This document shows, piece after piece, positions 1-8,008 of a DNA stretch of 64,000 nucleotides (position 1 is the stretch's first letter; each line of letters starts with the position of its first letter). The position numbers and the translations under genes are program-made. The notes beneath the pieces are model-generated. The model made no database searches, had not been told where the DNA came from, and was given only the letters and a program-made list of their open reading frames with translations. This DNA is from an uncultured Bacteroidota bacterium. Its GTDB lineage: Bacteria; Bacteroidota; Bacteroidia; JABEUT01. The stretch spans positions 62,001 to 126,000 of the forward strand of contig CAIUPO010000063.1 in NCBI GenBank assembly GCA_903901055.1, read 5' to 3'.

Positions 1-184
1 CGATTGATTGTGGAGCATCTTCTTCGCCGTTTTGTGTCGAGTTGGTATGAATAGTATCATAATAAGAAATAGGCGGTGGCGGATATACTGAATCCTTTTT
101 ATGGTGGTGCTTTTTTGGGTGAGACTGTGCAAATCCACCATAAAAAGAAACTAAAAAGACAAAAAGGAAACCAATTGATTTCAT
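1..184 (-). CDS. Exported TonB-C paralogue, N-terminal part only
   Basis: This reading frame runs off the left edge of the window, so only about 61 N-terminal residues are visible and it is missing from the ORF track. The ATG is at 184..182 and is followed by a clear signal peptide (MKSIGFLFVFLVSFYGGFAQ) and then a His/Lys stretch (HPKKHHHKKDS). The same signal peptide plus HKK layout occurs in the gene just upstream (193..744), which ends only 8 nt before this start, so the two look like a tandem duplication in one transcript. By analogy the missing C-terminus should be a TonB C-terminal domain, but that part is outside the window. Confidence 0.75.
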   Translation of the reverse strand, partial: MKSIGFLFVFLVSFYGGFAQSHPKKHHHKKDSVYPPPPISYYDTIHTNSTQNGEEDAPQSI

Positions 185-192
185 ACTAAACT

Positions 193-744
193 TTATTGGA
201 GGTGGAAACTTAGCGGCAGGTTATATCCTGTCCTGATTTTTTTATGATTCATTTTGGCAGGAGTCCATTTGGGCATATTTTCTATACACCTTATGGATTC
301 TTTGTTGAACATTTCATTAGCCGATTTAATAATTTTTATGTGTATAACACTTCCTGAAGTGTCAATTATAAAGGATAAATACACTTTACCTTCAATGCCT
401 GCTTCCTTTGCCATTTCGGGATATTTCAGATTCATCCGTATATACCTGTACATTGCTTCCTGCCCTCCCGGAAATTGAGCCTCTTCATCAGGCACCATAA
501 ATTTTATGGCAGATGTATCCCCATTTCCGACAGGGGCATCATCTTTACTTCCCGCAGTTCTGTTCAAAATCGACCTGTCTGTTATTTCCATAGGAGGAGG
601 TACCACATCAGAATCTAAAGCAACAGGTGGAGTTGTAAACCTTATTGTATCGTGCTTTTTATGCGTATGTTTTTTTGTGCTATGAGTTTGGGCCTGCATT
701 CCAATCACAGGTATTATCATTAACACAACAAAATATTTTATCAT
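193..744 (-). CDS. Periplasmic energy-transducer-like protein with TonB C-terminal domain
   Basis: The 183-residue product has an N-terminal signal peptide ending near MQAQ, a low-complexity His/Lys/Thr linker (HSTKKHTHKKH), a proline-rich spacer, and a TonB_C fold from about residue 90 (EAQFPGGQEAMYRYIRMNLKYP, then GKVYLSFIIDTSG and PKWTPA). Members of this family end in the domain that contacts TonB boxes of outer-membrane receptors. This one has no obvious inner-membrane anchor other than the signal peptide, so it may be a soluble accessory protein and not a working TonB. It lies 8 nt upstream of a truncated paralogue. A third TonB-C protein is at 47245..47694. Confidence 0.85.
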   Translation of the reverse strand: MIKYFVVLMIIPVIGMQAQTHSTKKHTHKKHDTIRFTTPPVALDSDVVPPPMEITDRSILNRTAGSKDDAPVGNGDTSAIKFMVPDEEAQFPGGQEAMYRYIRMNLKYPEMAKEAGIEGKVYLSFIIDTSGSVIHIKIIKSANEMFNKESIRCIENMPKWTPAKMNHKKIRTGYNLPLSFHLQ

Positions 745-798
745 CGGGATAATTTAAATCCCATCAAAGTAACGAATTTAAAACAGGCTATAAATAAC

Positions 799-825
799 AA
801 ACCCCGGCAAAAACCGGGGTTTGTG
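799..825. terminator. Hairpin terminator
   Basis: The sequence AACCCCGG-CAAAAA-CCGGGGTT forms a GC-rich perfect hairpin just beyond the stop of the DUF4412-like gene (892..1578, minus strand), with T-rich sequence on the minus side. It most likely ends the transcript that carries that gene. Confidence 0.7.
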
Positions 826-891
826 AAAAAAGTTTTGTTATCGGCGTTCGACTCTTATTGTGCTCAGCCTAATTGCCTGCTGGGCATCCGC

Positions 892-1578
892 CTAATTGCC
901 TCCGCTCATCTTTTTCTGAATGTCGGCAGACATTTCTTCTGCAGTCATCAGCGCATATCCGCTTGGCACTTTAAAAGCATCCTCAGAAACAGTTTGCTTT
1001 TCAACTTTGGTTGCTGTCATTGAAACAGTCATACCGCGTTGTTTCATGCTATATTCCATAGGAAATCCTTTTAAGCCTTTAAACTGGCCCGAGCCACCTT
1101 CATAATATGGAAGCTCAGTGGTATAATATACGTTGGAGATATAGGACTGTCCATCTTTTCCGGTAACGGTAATGTCAGCTCTTTTGCAAACATACCCTGC
1201 TATTGTTTTGGTGCTATCGACATACTTAATATCCGGAGATTTATCATCCTTCTTGGTCTTGTCGTTTTTAAGTTGGTATTTATTCCCCATCACTTCCACC
1301 AGGATAATCGGATCATCCGGTGTTTTCTTATCGGTAAAATAAATCTGTTTTGACATACCCATATCCACCATGGTCTTGGTTCTGTCGCCTTTAATATAAA
1401 CCTTCACCGAACTGTTCTGCATCATTGCAGCAGCTTGTGGGTTATCTACCGAAACGGAATAAGTAACAACTCCTTCAAACGCATCTGCGTTTGTGGTGGT
1501 AGTTGATTTTGGCGCAACAAATGCCGAAATGGCAAATGCTATTCCAGCTAAAGATGCTGCTAATGCTATTTTTTTCAT
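892..1578 (-). CDS. DUF4412-like exported protein
   Basis: The ORF is open to 1602, but the better start is the ATG at 1578, which puts the signal peptide MKKIALAASLAGIAFAISAFVAP at the N-terminus (about 228 residues). The mature part begins FEGVVTYSVSVDN, contains VYIKGDRTKTMVD and ends GLKGFPMEYSMKQ...DAFKVPSGYALMT. This pattern is typical of the DUF4412/GLPGLI group of periplasmic or surface-associated proteins of unknown function in Bacteroidota. It is a tandem paralogue of the next gene upstream (1661..2359): the two share the signal peptide and the whole domain layout. Confidence 0.75.
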   Translation of the reverse strand: MKKIALAASLAGIAFAISAFVAPKSTTTTNADAFEGVVTYSVSVDNPQAAAMMQNSSVKVYIKGDRTKTMVDMGMSKQIYFTDKKTPDDPIILVEVMGNKYQLKNDKTKKDDKSPDIKYVDSTKTIAGYVCKRADITVTGKDGQSYISNVYYTTELPYYEGGSGQFKGLKGFPMEYSMKQRGMTVSMTATKVEKQTVSEDAFKVPSGYALMTAEEMSADIQKKMSGGN

Positions 1579-1660
1579 TGGTTTGTTTTTTTGATAGCCC
1601 AAAATTAAGCTAAATATTTTAATCTGTGTTTAATACAATTAAAAACCGCACTTTCTATGC

Positions 1661-2359
1661 TTAATTGCTGCTTGCAGACTGCTTCTGCATGTTGCGGTAT
1701 ATTTCTTCAAGGGTTAAAAGTTCATATCCCGCCGGAACTATAAACGTATCATCCGTAACTGATTGCGGCTTAACTTCTGTTGCTATAACATTCATGGTAA
1801 AAGCCCCATCTCCTATGCTATATTCAAGTGGAAAACCTTTCAGACCGCTAAACTGACCTTTTTTGCCATCATAGTTTGGAATTTCATCGGTATAATAAAC
1901 ATCAAATGTGGATGTAGTTACTGAATCGATAACTTTAATAGTAATTGTCATCTTCGCCTTTTTGCATTTATAACCTGCTATTTCTTTTGTCCCTTCAACA
2001 TACTTTATTATTGGCGCCAATTGGCTTATTTTTGATGAATCGGTGTATTTCAACCGAAACTTATTACCCTTCATTTCAATAAGGACAATAGGCTTTTCAA
2101 CAGAATTTGTATCATTTATTTCTGTCCTCACCATTTGTGGTGTATTCCACACAGATTTTGATTTTGAACCTTTGAGATACGTAGTCATACTACAGTTCTT
2201 AAACATAGGAAGCAGCTCTGTATTATCAACCGTCATTGTATAAGTTACCACTCCCTCAAAACCCATGCCGGGCAACTTTACAGATTCAGCAGGAGCAATA
2301 AACGCAGAAATGGCAAAGGCAATTCCGGAGAGTATGGTTGCAATTGCTATTTTTTTCAT
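1661..2359 (-). CDS. DUF4412-like exported protein, tandem paralogue
   Basis: The 232-residue product has a signal peptide (MKKIAIATILSGIAFAISAFIAP) nearly identical to that of its neighbour and the same domain: GFEGVVTYTMTVDN, TYLKGSKSKSV, KGQFSGLKGFPLEYSI and FIVPAGYELLTLEEI. The gap to the downstream copy is under 100 nt, so both are probably made from one message. The function of the family is unknown. The fold is probably an exported beta-rich lipid-binding-like domain, which is an inference from family resemblance only. Confidence 0.75.
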   Translation of the reverse strand: MKKIAIATILSGIAFAISAFIAPAESVKLPGMGFEGVVTYTMTVDNTELLPMFKNCSMTTYLKGSKSKSVWNTPQMVRTEINDTNSVEKPIVLIEMKGNKFRLKYTDSSKISQLAPIIKYVEGTKEIAGYKCKKAKMTITIKVIDSVTTSTFDVYYTDEIPNYDGKKGQFSGLKGFPLEYSIGDGAFTMNVIATEVKPQSVTDDTFIVPAGYELLTLEEIYRNMQKQSASSN

Positions 2360-2379
2360 GGTAAGCTGAGTTAATGTAC

Positions 2380-3651
2380 TCAGTTAATATACTCAAATTT
2401 GGTATAAGGCACCAGCACTTCCGGAATACGGATTCCATTTTCAGTTTGGTTGTTTTCAAGCAAGGCCGCAACAATACGTGGCAATGCCAATGCACTTCCA
2501 TTAAGCGTATGCGCAAAAGTAGGTTTATCTTTGTCCTTTTTATAACGCAATTTCATACGGTTACTTTGGAAGGTTTCAAAATTGGAAACCGAGCTGACCT
2601 CCAGCCAACGTTTTTGTGCACCTGAGAATACTTCAAAATCATAGGTCAATGCCGAGGCGAAACTCATATCACCTCCGCAAAGGCGTAGCACACGGAATGG
2701 CAAATGCAAGCTTCTTAATAATCCTGCCACATGTTCCCGCATTTCATCCAATGCCTGATAGGATTCTTCGGGCATCCTTATCTGCACAATCTCAACTTTA
2801 TCAAACTGGTGAAGACGATTCAAACCTCTCACATCTTTCCCATACGAACCTGCCTCCCTTCGGAAACAAGGTGTATACCCACAATTTTTAATTGGCAGGG
2901 AATTTGCATCCACCACCATATCCCGGTATATATTGGTAATAGGCACTTCCGCAGTTGGAATTAAATACAATTTATCTTCTCCAACAAAATACATCTGTCC
3001 TTCTTTATCGGGCAACTGGCCGGTGCCAAAACCACTATCTTCATTAATTAAAATAGGTGGTTGAATTTCTCCATATCCCGCCTCAAAAGCTTTATCGAGG
3101 AAAAAATTAATCAGTGCTCGTTGTAACTTTGCTCCCTTTCCTTTATAAACAGGAAATCCGGCGCCGGTTATTTTCACGCCTAATTCAAAATCGATGATAT
3201 CATATTTTTTGGTCAACTCCCAATGAGGCTGCGCACTTTCACCTAATTCCGGAATCGCACCTTCGGTATGTACTATTTCATTATCTTCAGGTGTCTTTCC
3301 TTTTGGAACACTTGCATGGGGCGTATTTGGCAACAACACCGCTTTCGATTGCAACTCTGCATCTATCTTTTTTGTCTCTGATTCCAAAACGGTGATATCC
3401 TCTTTCCATTTGCCAGTATTCGCTTTCAGGGCATCTGCTTCCTCTTTCTTACCTGCTTTATATAATTCCCCGATTTCTTTGGATGCTTTATTTAATTGAG
3501 CTAAAATCGCATCCAGGTTTGTCTGGGTAGACCTGCGTTTTTCATCAATTGCAAGTATATCTGCAACGATAGATTTTGCATCAAAATTTTTTGTTGAGAG
3601 CCGTTCAATTACTTCTTCCGGATTGCGGCGTATATAGGAAAGTTCTAACAT
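2380..3651 (-). CDS. serS: Seryl-tRNA synthetase
   Basis: The 423-residue length matches the family. The enzyme charges tRNA-Ser with serine (class II synthetase, cytoplasm). The N-terminal roughly 110 residues form the long antiparallel coiled-coil arm that contacts the tRNA variable loop (KRRSTQTNLDAILAQLNKAS through ELQSKAVLLPN). The catalytic domain shows class II motif 2 (CFRREAGSYGKDVRGLNRLHQF) and motif 3 (LNGSALALPRIVAALLENNQ). The start MLELSYIRRNPEEV is canonical. The gene ends 20 nt upstream of the DUF4412-like pair and may be co-transcribed with it. Confidence 0.97.
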   Translation of the reverse strand: MLELSYIRRNPEEVIERLSTKNFDAKSIVADILAIDEKRRSTQTNLDAILAQLNKASKEIGELYKAGKKEEADALKANTGKWKEDITVLESETKKIDAELQSKAVLLPNTPHASVPKGKTPEDNEIVHTEGAIPELGESAQPHWELTKKYDIIDFELGVKITGAGFPVYKGKGAKLQRALINFFLDKAFEAGYGEIQPPILINEDSGFGTGQLPDKEGQMYFVGEDKLYLIPTAEVPITNIYRDMVVDANSLPIKNCGYTPCFRREAGSYGKDVRGLNRLHQFDKVEIVQIRMPEESYQALDEMREHVAGLLRSLHLPFRVLRLCGGDMSFASALTYDFEVFSGAQKRWLEVSSVSNFETFQSNRMKLRYKKDKDKPTFAHTLNGSALALPRIVAALLENNQTENGIRIPEVLVPYTKFEYIN

Positions 3652-3654
3652 GGG

Positions 3655-3785
3655 TTATTTAGTTATCAGAGGTCAGTTATCAGCAGTCAGTAATAATTAC
3701 GGGGCAAAATTAAAATAAATAATGTCATTGATTTCCTTCACTAGCAACTGACCATTGATTACTGACCACTTGCCACTGATTTATC
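3655..3785. repeat. Short CAGT/GACC-type dispersed repeat between serS and the DUF983 gene
   Basis: The spacer contains imperfect copies of a short word in both orientations: GTTATCAGAGGTCAGTTATCAGCAGTCAGTA near 3663-3693, and CAACTGACCATTGATTACTGACCACTTGCCACTGAT near 3745-3780. The second cluster runs into the last codons of the DUF983 gene. It looks like simple-sequence intergenic repeat material and not a regulatory site. Confidence 0.5.
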
Positions 3786-4142
3786 ATATTTAGTAAAACT
3801 GCTTATCCAGATTATCCTTGACCAGCGGAAGGTGACCGGAAACAACGAGAATACCGGAGTAAGAATAATGAACACCAATACCAACGGCGGCATATCCCAC
3901 CAAAACATATTCAGCGTATATAAAAGAGTAATTAATCCCGTCTGCAAGCCATACGACACATACATTGCTCCATAAAAATAGCCTACCTCTCGCTCAAATT
4001 TCAAGTTGCAATGCGGGCAGCGTTTATTCATCCGTAAACCATTCTTGAAACTGTAGGGATTATTATTTTCAAACACTTGTCCCTGATGGCAGCGCGGGCA
4101 GCGGTTGGCTACTGTATCATGTGCTATATCTATTATCCTCAA
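3759..4142 (-). CDS. DUF983 membrane protein with zinc-ribbon-like N-terminus
   Basis: The 127-residue product has two CxxC pairs (CPRCHQGQVF near residue 15 and CPHCNLKFEREVGYFYGAMYVSYGL near residue 42), followed by two hydrophobic segments (GLITLLYTLNMFWW and PPLVLVFIILTPVFSLFPVTF). This is the usual DUF983 layout: a small metal-binding head and two membrane helices, with function unknown. The last residues (KSVASGQ) are encoded by the dispersed repeat in the spacer, so the natural C-terminus may have been shorter. Confidence 0.85.
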   Translation of the reverse strand: MRIIDIAHDTVANRCPRCHQGQVFENNNPYSFKNGLRMNKRCPHCNLKFEREVGYFYGAMYVSYGLQTGLITLLYTLNMFWWDMPPLVLVFIILTPVFSLFPVTFRWSRIIWISSFTKYDKSVASGQ

Positions 4143-4193
4143 AGTGTGTGCTTATTTCTTGAAATTAGAAAGTACAAATATACGCTATGCATT

Positions 4194-4220
4194 TGTAGGG
4201 ACGATTCATTAATCGTCCGT
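4194..4220. repeat. Palindromic dispersed repeat (GGACGATT..AATCGTCC), copy 1
   Basis: TGTAGGGACGATT-CATT-AATCGTCC lies between the DUF983 gene and the 3' end of the large surface protein. The same word occurs at 7931-8006 (two copies) and 15002-15033. All copies are intergenic and near gene ends, so they behave like REP-type elements. Confidence 0.75.
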
Positions 4221-4266
4221 CTATTAACCCTCCACATCATATCCCACCAATGGGTTAGGATAATTG

Positions 4267-7200
4267 TTATCTTATGAGTTGCAGAAACCCTTGTTGTTTG
4301 TAGGTTTTATTGTTGCAAGTACCCGAAATAATGTAATAATAAACTCCGTCAGATGCCTGAGCACCGCCTTCGGTAAGTCCTGCCCAGTAGACATTCGGGC
4401 TGGATGATTTGAACATTTCCTTACCCCATCGGTCATAAATAACAATTGACCATGCTGTCATATTTTCTGTTTTTATATAAAACACATTATTCAATCCGTT
4501 TGGCCCGGGGTAATTTGGTGTGAACACATTGGGCACCCGCAAATCAAAGCAGGGAGCTTCAACTGTAATGGTAACTACTTTCTCAATCTGGCAGCCTAAT
4601 GAGTCGGTCATTGTAATAGTATAGGTAGTTGTAACGGTTGGAGAAACTTTTACTGAATCGCATAGTGGAGGATCCAAACAAACTACGCTTGGTTGCCATA
4701 GATAAGGAGTAGTAGTTTTTCCAACCGCATAAATTATAGTGTCATCGCCCAACAAAATAGTTTTGTCGCAACATCCCGTCAATGTTGGGAAATCAGGTAT
4801 TACGGTAGTTACTTTAGTTGTCAGGCATCCATTGAAAACAGTAACCGTATAGATGGTGGTCGATGTGGGATTCACCGTCATTGTATCTGTTGTTGCGCCG
4901 CCGGGAGTCCACAAATAAGTAAACGGACCTACTCCTGTTGGGCTAACCTGTAACCTGATCTCACTACCAGAACAGGTTACTGCAGGCGGACTAATTATTG
5001 CTGTTGCAGTGCGCAACGAAATAATAAATGTGGTATCCTTTGAACAACCCAACGAGTTTACTGAGGTTACGGTTATTGAAGAATCAGCATTTATCGGACC
5101 CGTTATGTACGAAGTAGAAGTGCTGCCATTACTCCATTTGTATTTACTGCCACCGCTTACAAAAAGGGTATCGGTATTTCCTGCACATTTCCATGGAGTG
5201 CCTGTAATCACAGGCTTTGGCAATGGAACTACGGTTACGGTGATCGCATTTTTCACGCTGTCGCAAACACCATAAACAGTTACCGAATAGGTTGTACTAG
5301 CAGTATCACTTACTTTAATGGCGGAGGTTGTAGCGCCATTGCTCCATTTGTAACTCACCTTCCCTCCCGCACCTATAGCGGTTAATACTACAGTGTCATT
5401 CGGACAAATACTATCTTTTGATGCACTGAAAGAAGCCGTTGTCAATGGAATTATTCGAACTGTTGCTGTTGCAGAATCAGCACAATTCCCTAACGAGGCA
5501 TATAGTGTATATGTAGTGGTAGCAGGCGGTTTCACCCAAATACTCGATGAAGTTTTTCCATTACTCCATTTATATTTCCCGCTTCCGCTTGCTGTAAGTT
5601 GCACGCTATCACCTAAGCAAACCGAATCTTTGGATTTACTGATGGCAGCCGTTATGGTTGTAATCACATGAATTGTAAATGTGGTATCATGCGGGGGACA
5701 ATAACCGTTATAAGCGGTAAGGGTAAAGGTTCTGTCGGTAAGTGGTGACCCGATAATCGTATCTGTCGTAGCGCCATTACTCCACAAATAGGTAACGCCC
5801 CCACTCGCAATTAATGTATCGGAAGAGCCGCTGCATATTGAATCTTTTCCTGTTATGACGGGGTTTGGAGTACCAAGTATCACAATCGTTACCGCAGCCG
5901 ATGCACTACACCCGTTAGAATCTGAGCCTGTAATGGTGTATGTTGTTGTAGCAGTTGGTGTAGCTGTCGGATTAGGACAAGTATAACAACTCAACCCGCT
6001 ATTCGGTGCCCAATTGTAAATGCCTGTATTCAATCCATAAGCATGAAGTGGTTGGCTGCTTACCCCGCAAACACTATCATTATAGGGCGCCACACCAATT
6101 CCCGGTGGAATATAATTTTGAATTTTTGTGGTAACAAAATACACACATCCTGAATTATCAGTCACCGTGCAAGTGTAGCTTCCTGCGCTAAGCCCGGTGG
6201 CTGTTTGGGTTGTTTCGCCATTGTTCCAGTTATAGGTATAAGGAGAAGTTCCGCCTACAGGATAAACAGTGCTTTTACCAAACACACTTTTACAAGACGG
6301 ATTTGTATCCGTCACCGTTGCTGTATACCCCGTTTTCCCGCTTATGATAATGGTTGCACTTGCTTTATGGGGCACGCATTCCGAATCGGAAACAGTCACC
6401 GTATATATCCCGGCACTTAACCCTGTCGCAGTTTGAGTTGTTTGCCCGTTGCTCCACAAATAAACAAAAGGCGAAATACCCGTAACATTAGCTGTTGCGC
6501 TTCCATCTGCTGCCGAGCAGCTACTTGGCGGAGTAGCAGTAACGTTAATAAGTAGTTGATCGAGGTAAACCCCTGCATCAGCTGCCATAGCATCTTCATA
6601 ACCCAGCCCACAGGTGTATGCAACAAACCCCTGACCAGTGGTTGTTAAATTATGCGCGCCAGGCAGAATGGTCAACGAACAATACGAATATGTTGGATTG
6701 GGAATTAAGGTACTGAAAAACGCTCCAATATTTACATTATCCAAAAACACAGAATTTTTATCAGAAGTGCGGGTGACAATTTGTATGTAGGTGCTGTCGA
6801 TATCCGGTGCGCGGCTTACATAAAATGCAATGGTATCTAAATACATTTGCTCGTTTGCATCCACTATAACTTCTGATGGATCTCCTTTGCCTGTTGGGTT
6901 TGTAACGTAGTAATTATTGCATGAACCTGTCCTTAAAAACCTTCCCACCGAAATCGGATTTGTTGCGCTTATATAAACCGGCGCTGAATAATTCACCGTT
7001 GTATCATAGTACTGTCCTGCATTTAGTGTTTGTACATTGTTGCCCGAATTGGTGTGGAATGTAACTACCGTCCCGTTGGTTTCACTCAGAACCCTGCATT
7101 GGTCCTGGGCTTGCGCCGTAGGAAGAAAAACAAAATTTTCGCCCCAGTTACTTGTAGGAAACAATTCCTCATAAAACGGATTGGCTGTTCCGCTGCAATA

Positions 7201-7905
7201 CATGCAGTTCCAGTTAGCGGCAGCAATCACGCCTGTCTCGCTGTGGTTTAGCGACCTTATTCTGCTCCCGGTAAGGTCTCCATTGGCTTGGACCAGCAAC
7301 TCCTGCCCGGGCTGCAATACCTCGGTATAGGGAACATACGCAGGATGCGGCCCACCGACCGTTATATTTTGCGATGGGGTTATCTCTACACTGTCTTTGC
7401 AATCCTGCGCCACAATCAGGAATTCGGAAAAACTCTGACACAGACTAAAGTCCATGATGTAATAATCATTCCCCAATGATGTAACCGGAAGAATGCAGGA
7501 ATTATCGGAACGCTCGCTATATTCTATGGAAGCAAAAACAGAAATATTACTATCGGCAACCACATGCACAGCCTGGTTCACCGGGCCGGTGAAGGTAGTA
7601 ACCATTACATCGGCAGAAGGTAAAACCAACCTAACCGTAGTTGTTGGGGTAGCAGTGAAATTAACCGTATAAGCATATCCCGGAATAGTGAGCGTACCAT
7701 TGGTAGTTTTCAGGGAGTTGATGTACACCACATAACTGGCAGAGGTAAGGTCTTCCGTTTCGGTATACCCAAACCAAAAATCTTTTCCTGAATTCGTATT
7801 TACACTTTGCGCGGAACAAACACAGTTGAGCAAAAGACCTATAAATAAAGCTAAATAACCTCGCCGTAACGTCCAGCAATAATGCTTTTTTGTAACATAC
7901 ATCAT
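4267..7905 (-). CDS. Giant T9SS type B surface protein with IgGFc-binding-like N-terminus
   Basis: The 1212-residue product has a signal peptide (LALFIGLLLNCVCSAQ). Residues about 35-450 resemble the IgGFc-binding N-terminal domain (NSGKDFWFGYTE, VVADSNISVFASIEYS, SVGRFLRTGSCNNYY). From about 455 to 600 there are two SprB-type repeats (GSATANVTGISPFVYLWSNGQ and the related SPYTYNWNNGETTQTATGLS). Then about six Ig/PKD-like modules follow with the signature YxWSNGxTT...TTTYT. The last 95 residues are the gliding-motility-associated C-terminal domain (VPNVFTPNYPGPNGLNNVFY, IYDRWGKEMFKS, DGVYYYIISGTC, QGFLQLIR), which directs secretion through the type IX system. A surface adhesin-like role is likely. 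Its C-terminal two thirds are paralogous to the next gene. Confidence 0.88.
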   Translation of the reverse strand: MMYVTKKHYCWTLRRGYLALFIGLLLNCVCSAQSVNTNSGKDFWFGYTETEDLTSASYVVYINSLKTTNGTLTIPGYAYTVNFTATPTTTVRLVLPSADVMVTTFTGPVNQAVHVVADSNISVFASIEYSERSDNSCILPVTSLGNDYYIMDFSLCQSFSEFLIVAQDCKDSVEITPSQNITVGGPHPAYVPYTEVLQPGQELLVQANGDLTGSRIRSLNHSETGVIAAANWNCMYCSGTANPFYEELFPTSNWGENFVFLPTAQAQDQCRVLSETNGTVVTFHTNSGNNVQTLNAGQYYDTTVNYSAPVYISATNPISVGRFLRTGSCNNYYVTNPTGKGDPSEVIVDANEQMYLDTIAFYVSRAPDIDSTYIQIVTRTSDKNSVFLDNVNIGAFFSTLIPNPTYSYCSLTILPGAHNLTTTGQGFVAYTCGLGYEDAMAADAGVYLDQLLINVTATPPSSCSAADGSATANVTGISPFVYLWSNGQTTQTATGLSAGIYTVTVSDSECVPHKASATIIISGKTGYTATVTDTNPSCKSVFGKSTVYPVGGTSPYTYNWNNGETTQTATGLSAGSYTCTVTDNSGCVYFVTTKIQNYIPPGIGVAPYNDSVCGVSSQPLHAYGLNTGIYNWAPNSGLSCYTCPNPTATPTATTTYTITGSDSNGCSASAAVTIVILGTPNPVITGKDSICSGSSDTLIASGGVTYLWSNGATTDTIIGSPLTDRTFTLTAYNGYCPPHDTTFTIHVITTITAAISKSKDSVCLGDSVQLTASGSGKYKWSNGKTSSSIWVKPPATTTYTLYASLGNCADSATATVRIIPLTTASFSASKDSICPNDTVVLTAIGAGGKVSYKWSNGATTSAIKVSDTASTTYSVTVYGVCDSVKNAITVTVVPLPKPVITGTPWKCAGNTDTLFVSGGSKYKWSNGSTSTSYITGPINADSSITVTSVNSLGCSKDTTFIISLRTATAIISPPAVTCSGSEIRLQVSPTGVGPFTYLWTPGGATTDTMTVNPTSTTIYTVTVFNGCLTTKVTTVIPDFPTLTGCCDKTILLGDDTIIYAVGKTTTPYLWQPSVVCLDPPLCDSVKVSPTVTTTYTITMTDSLGCQIEKVVTITVEAPCFDLRVPNVFTPNYPGPNGLNNVFYIKTENMTAWSIVIYDRWGKEMFKSSSPNVYWAGLTEGGAQASDGVYYYIISGTCNNKTYKQQGFLQLIR

Positions 7906-7930
7906 GTTACAAATATACCAAATACCTAAA

Positions 7931-8006
7931 TGTAGGGACGATTCATGAATCGTCCTATATAATTACTTATTGGTTCTAGGTTGGACGATTCATGAATCGT
8001 CCCTAC
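7931..8006. repeat. Inverted pair of palindromic dispersed repeats, copies 2 and 3
   Basis: Two perfect 20-bp palindromes, GGACGATTCATGAATCGTCC, lie at 7936-7955 and 7983-8002. The first is preceded by TGTAG and the second is followed by CTAC, so the two copies face each other. They fill almost the whole spacer between the two giant surface-protein genes. As RNA they could also form hairpins beyond the 3' end of the upstream gene. Confidence 0.8.
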
Positions 8007-8008
8007 TA

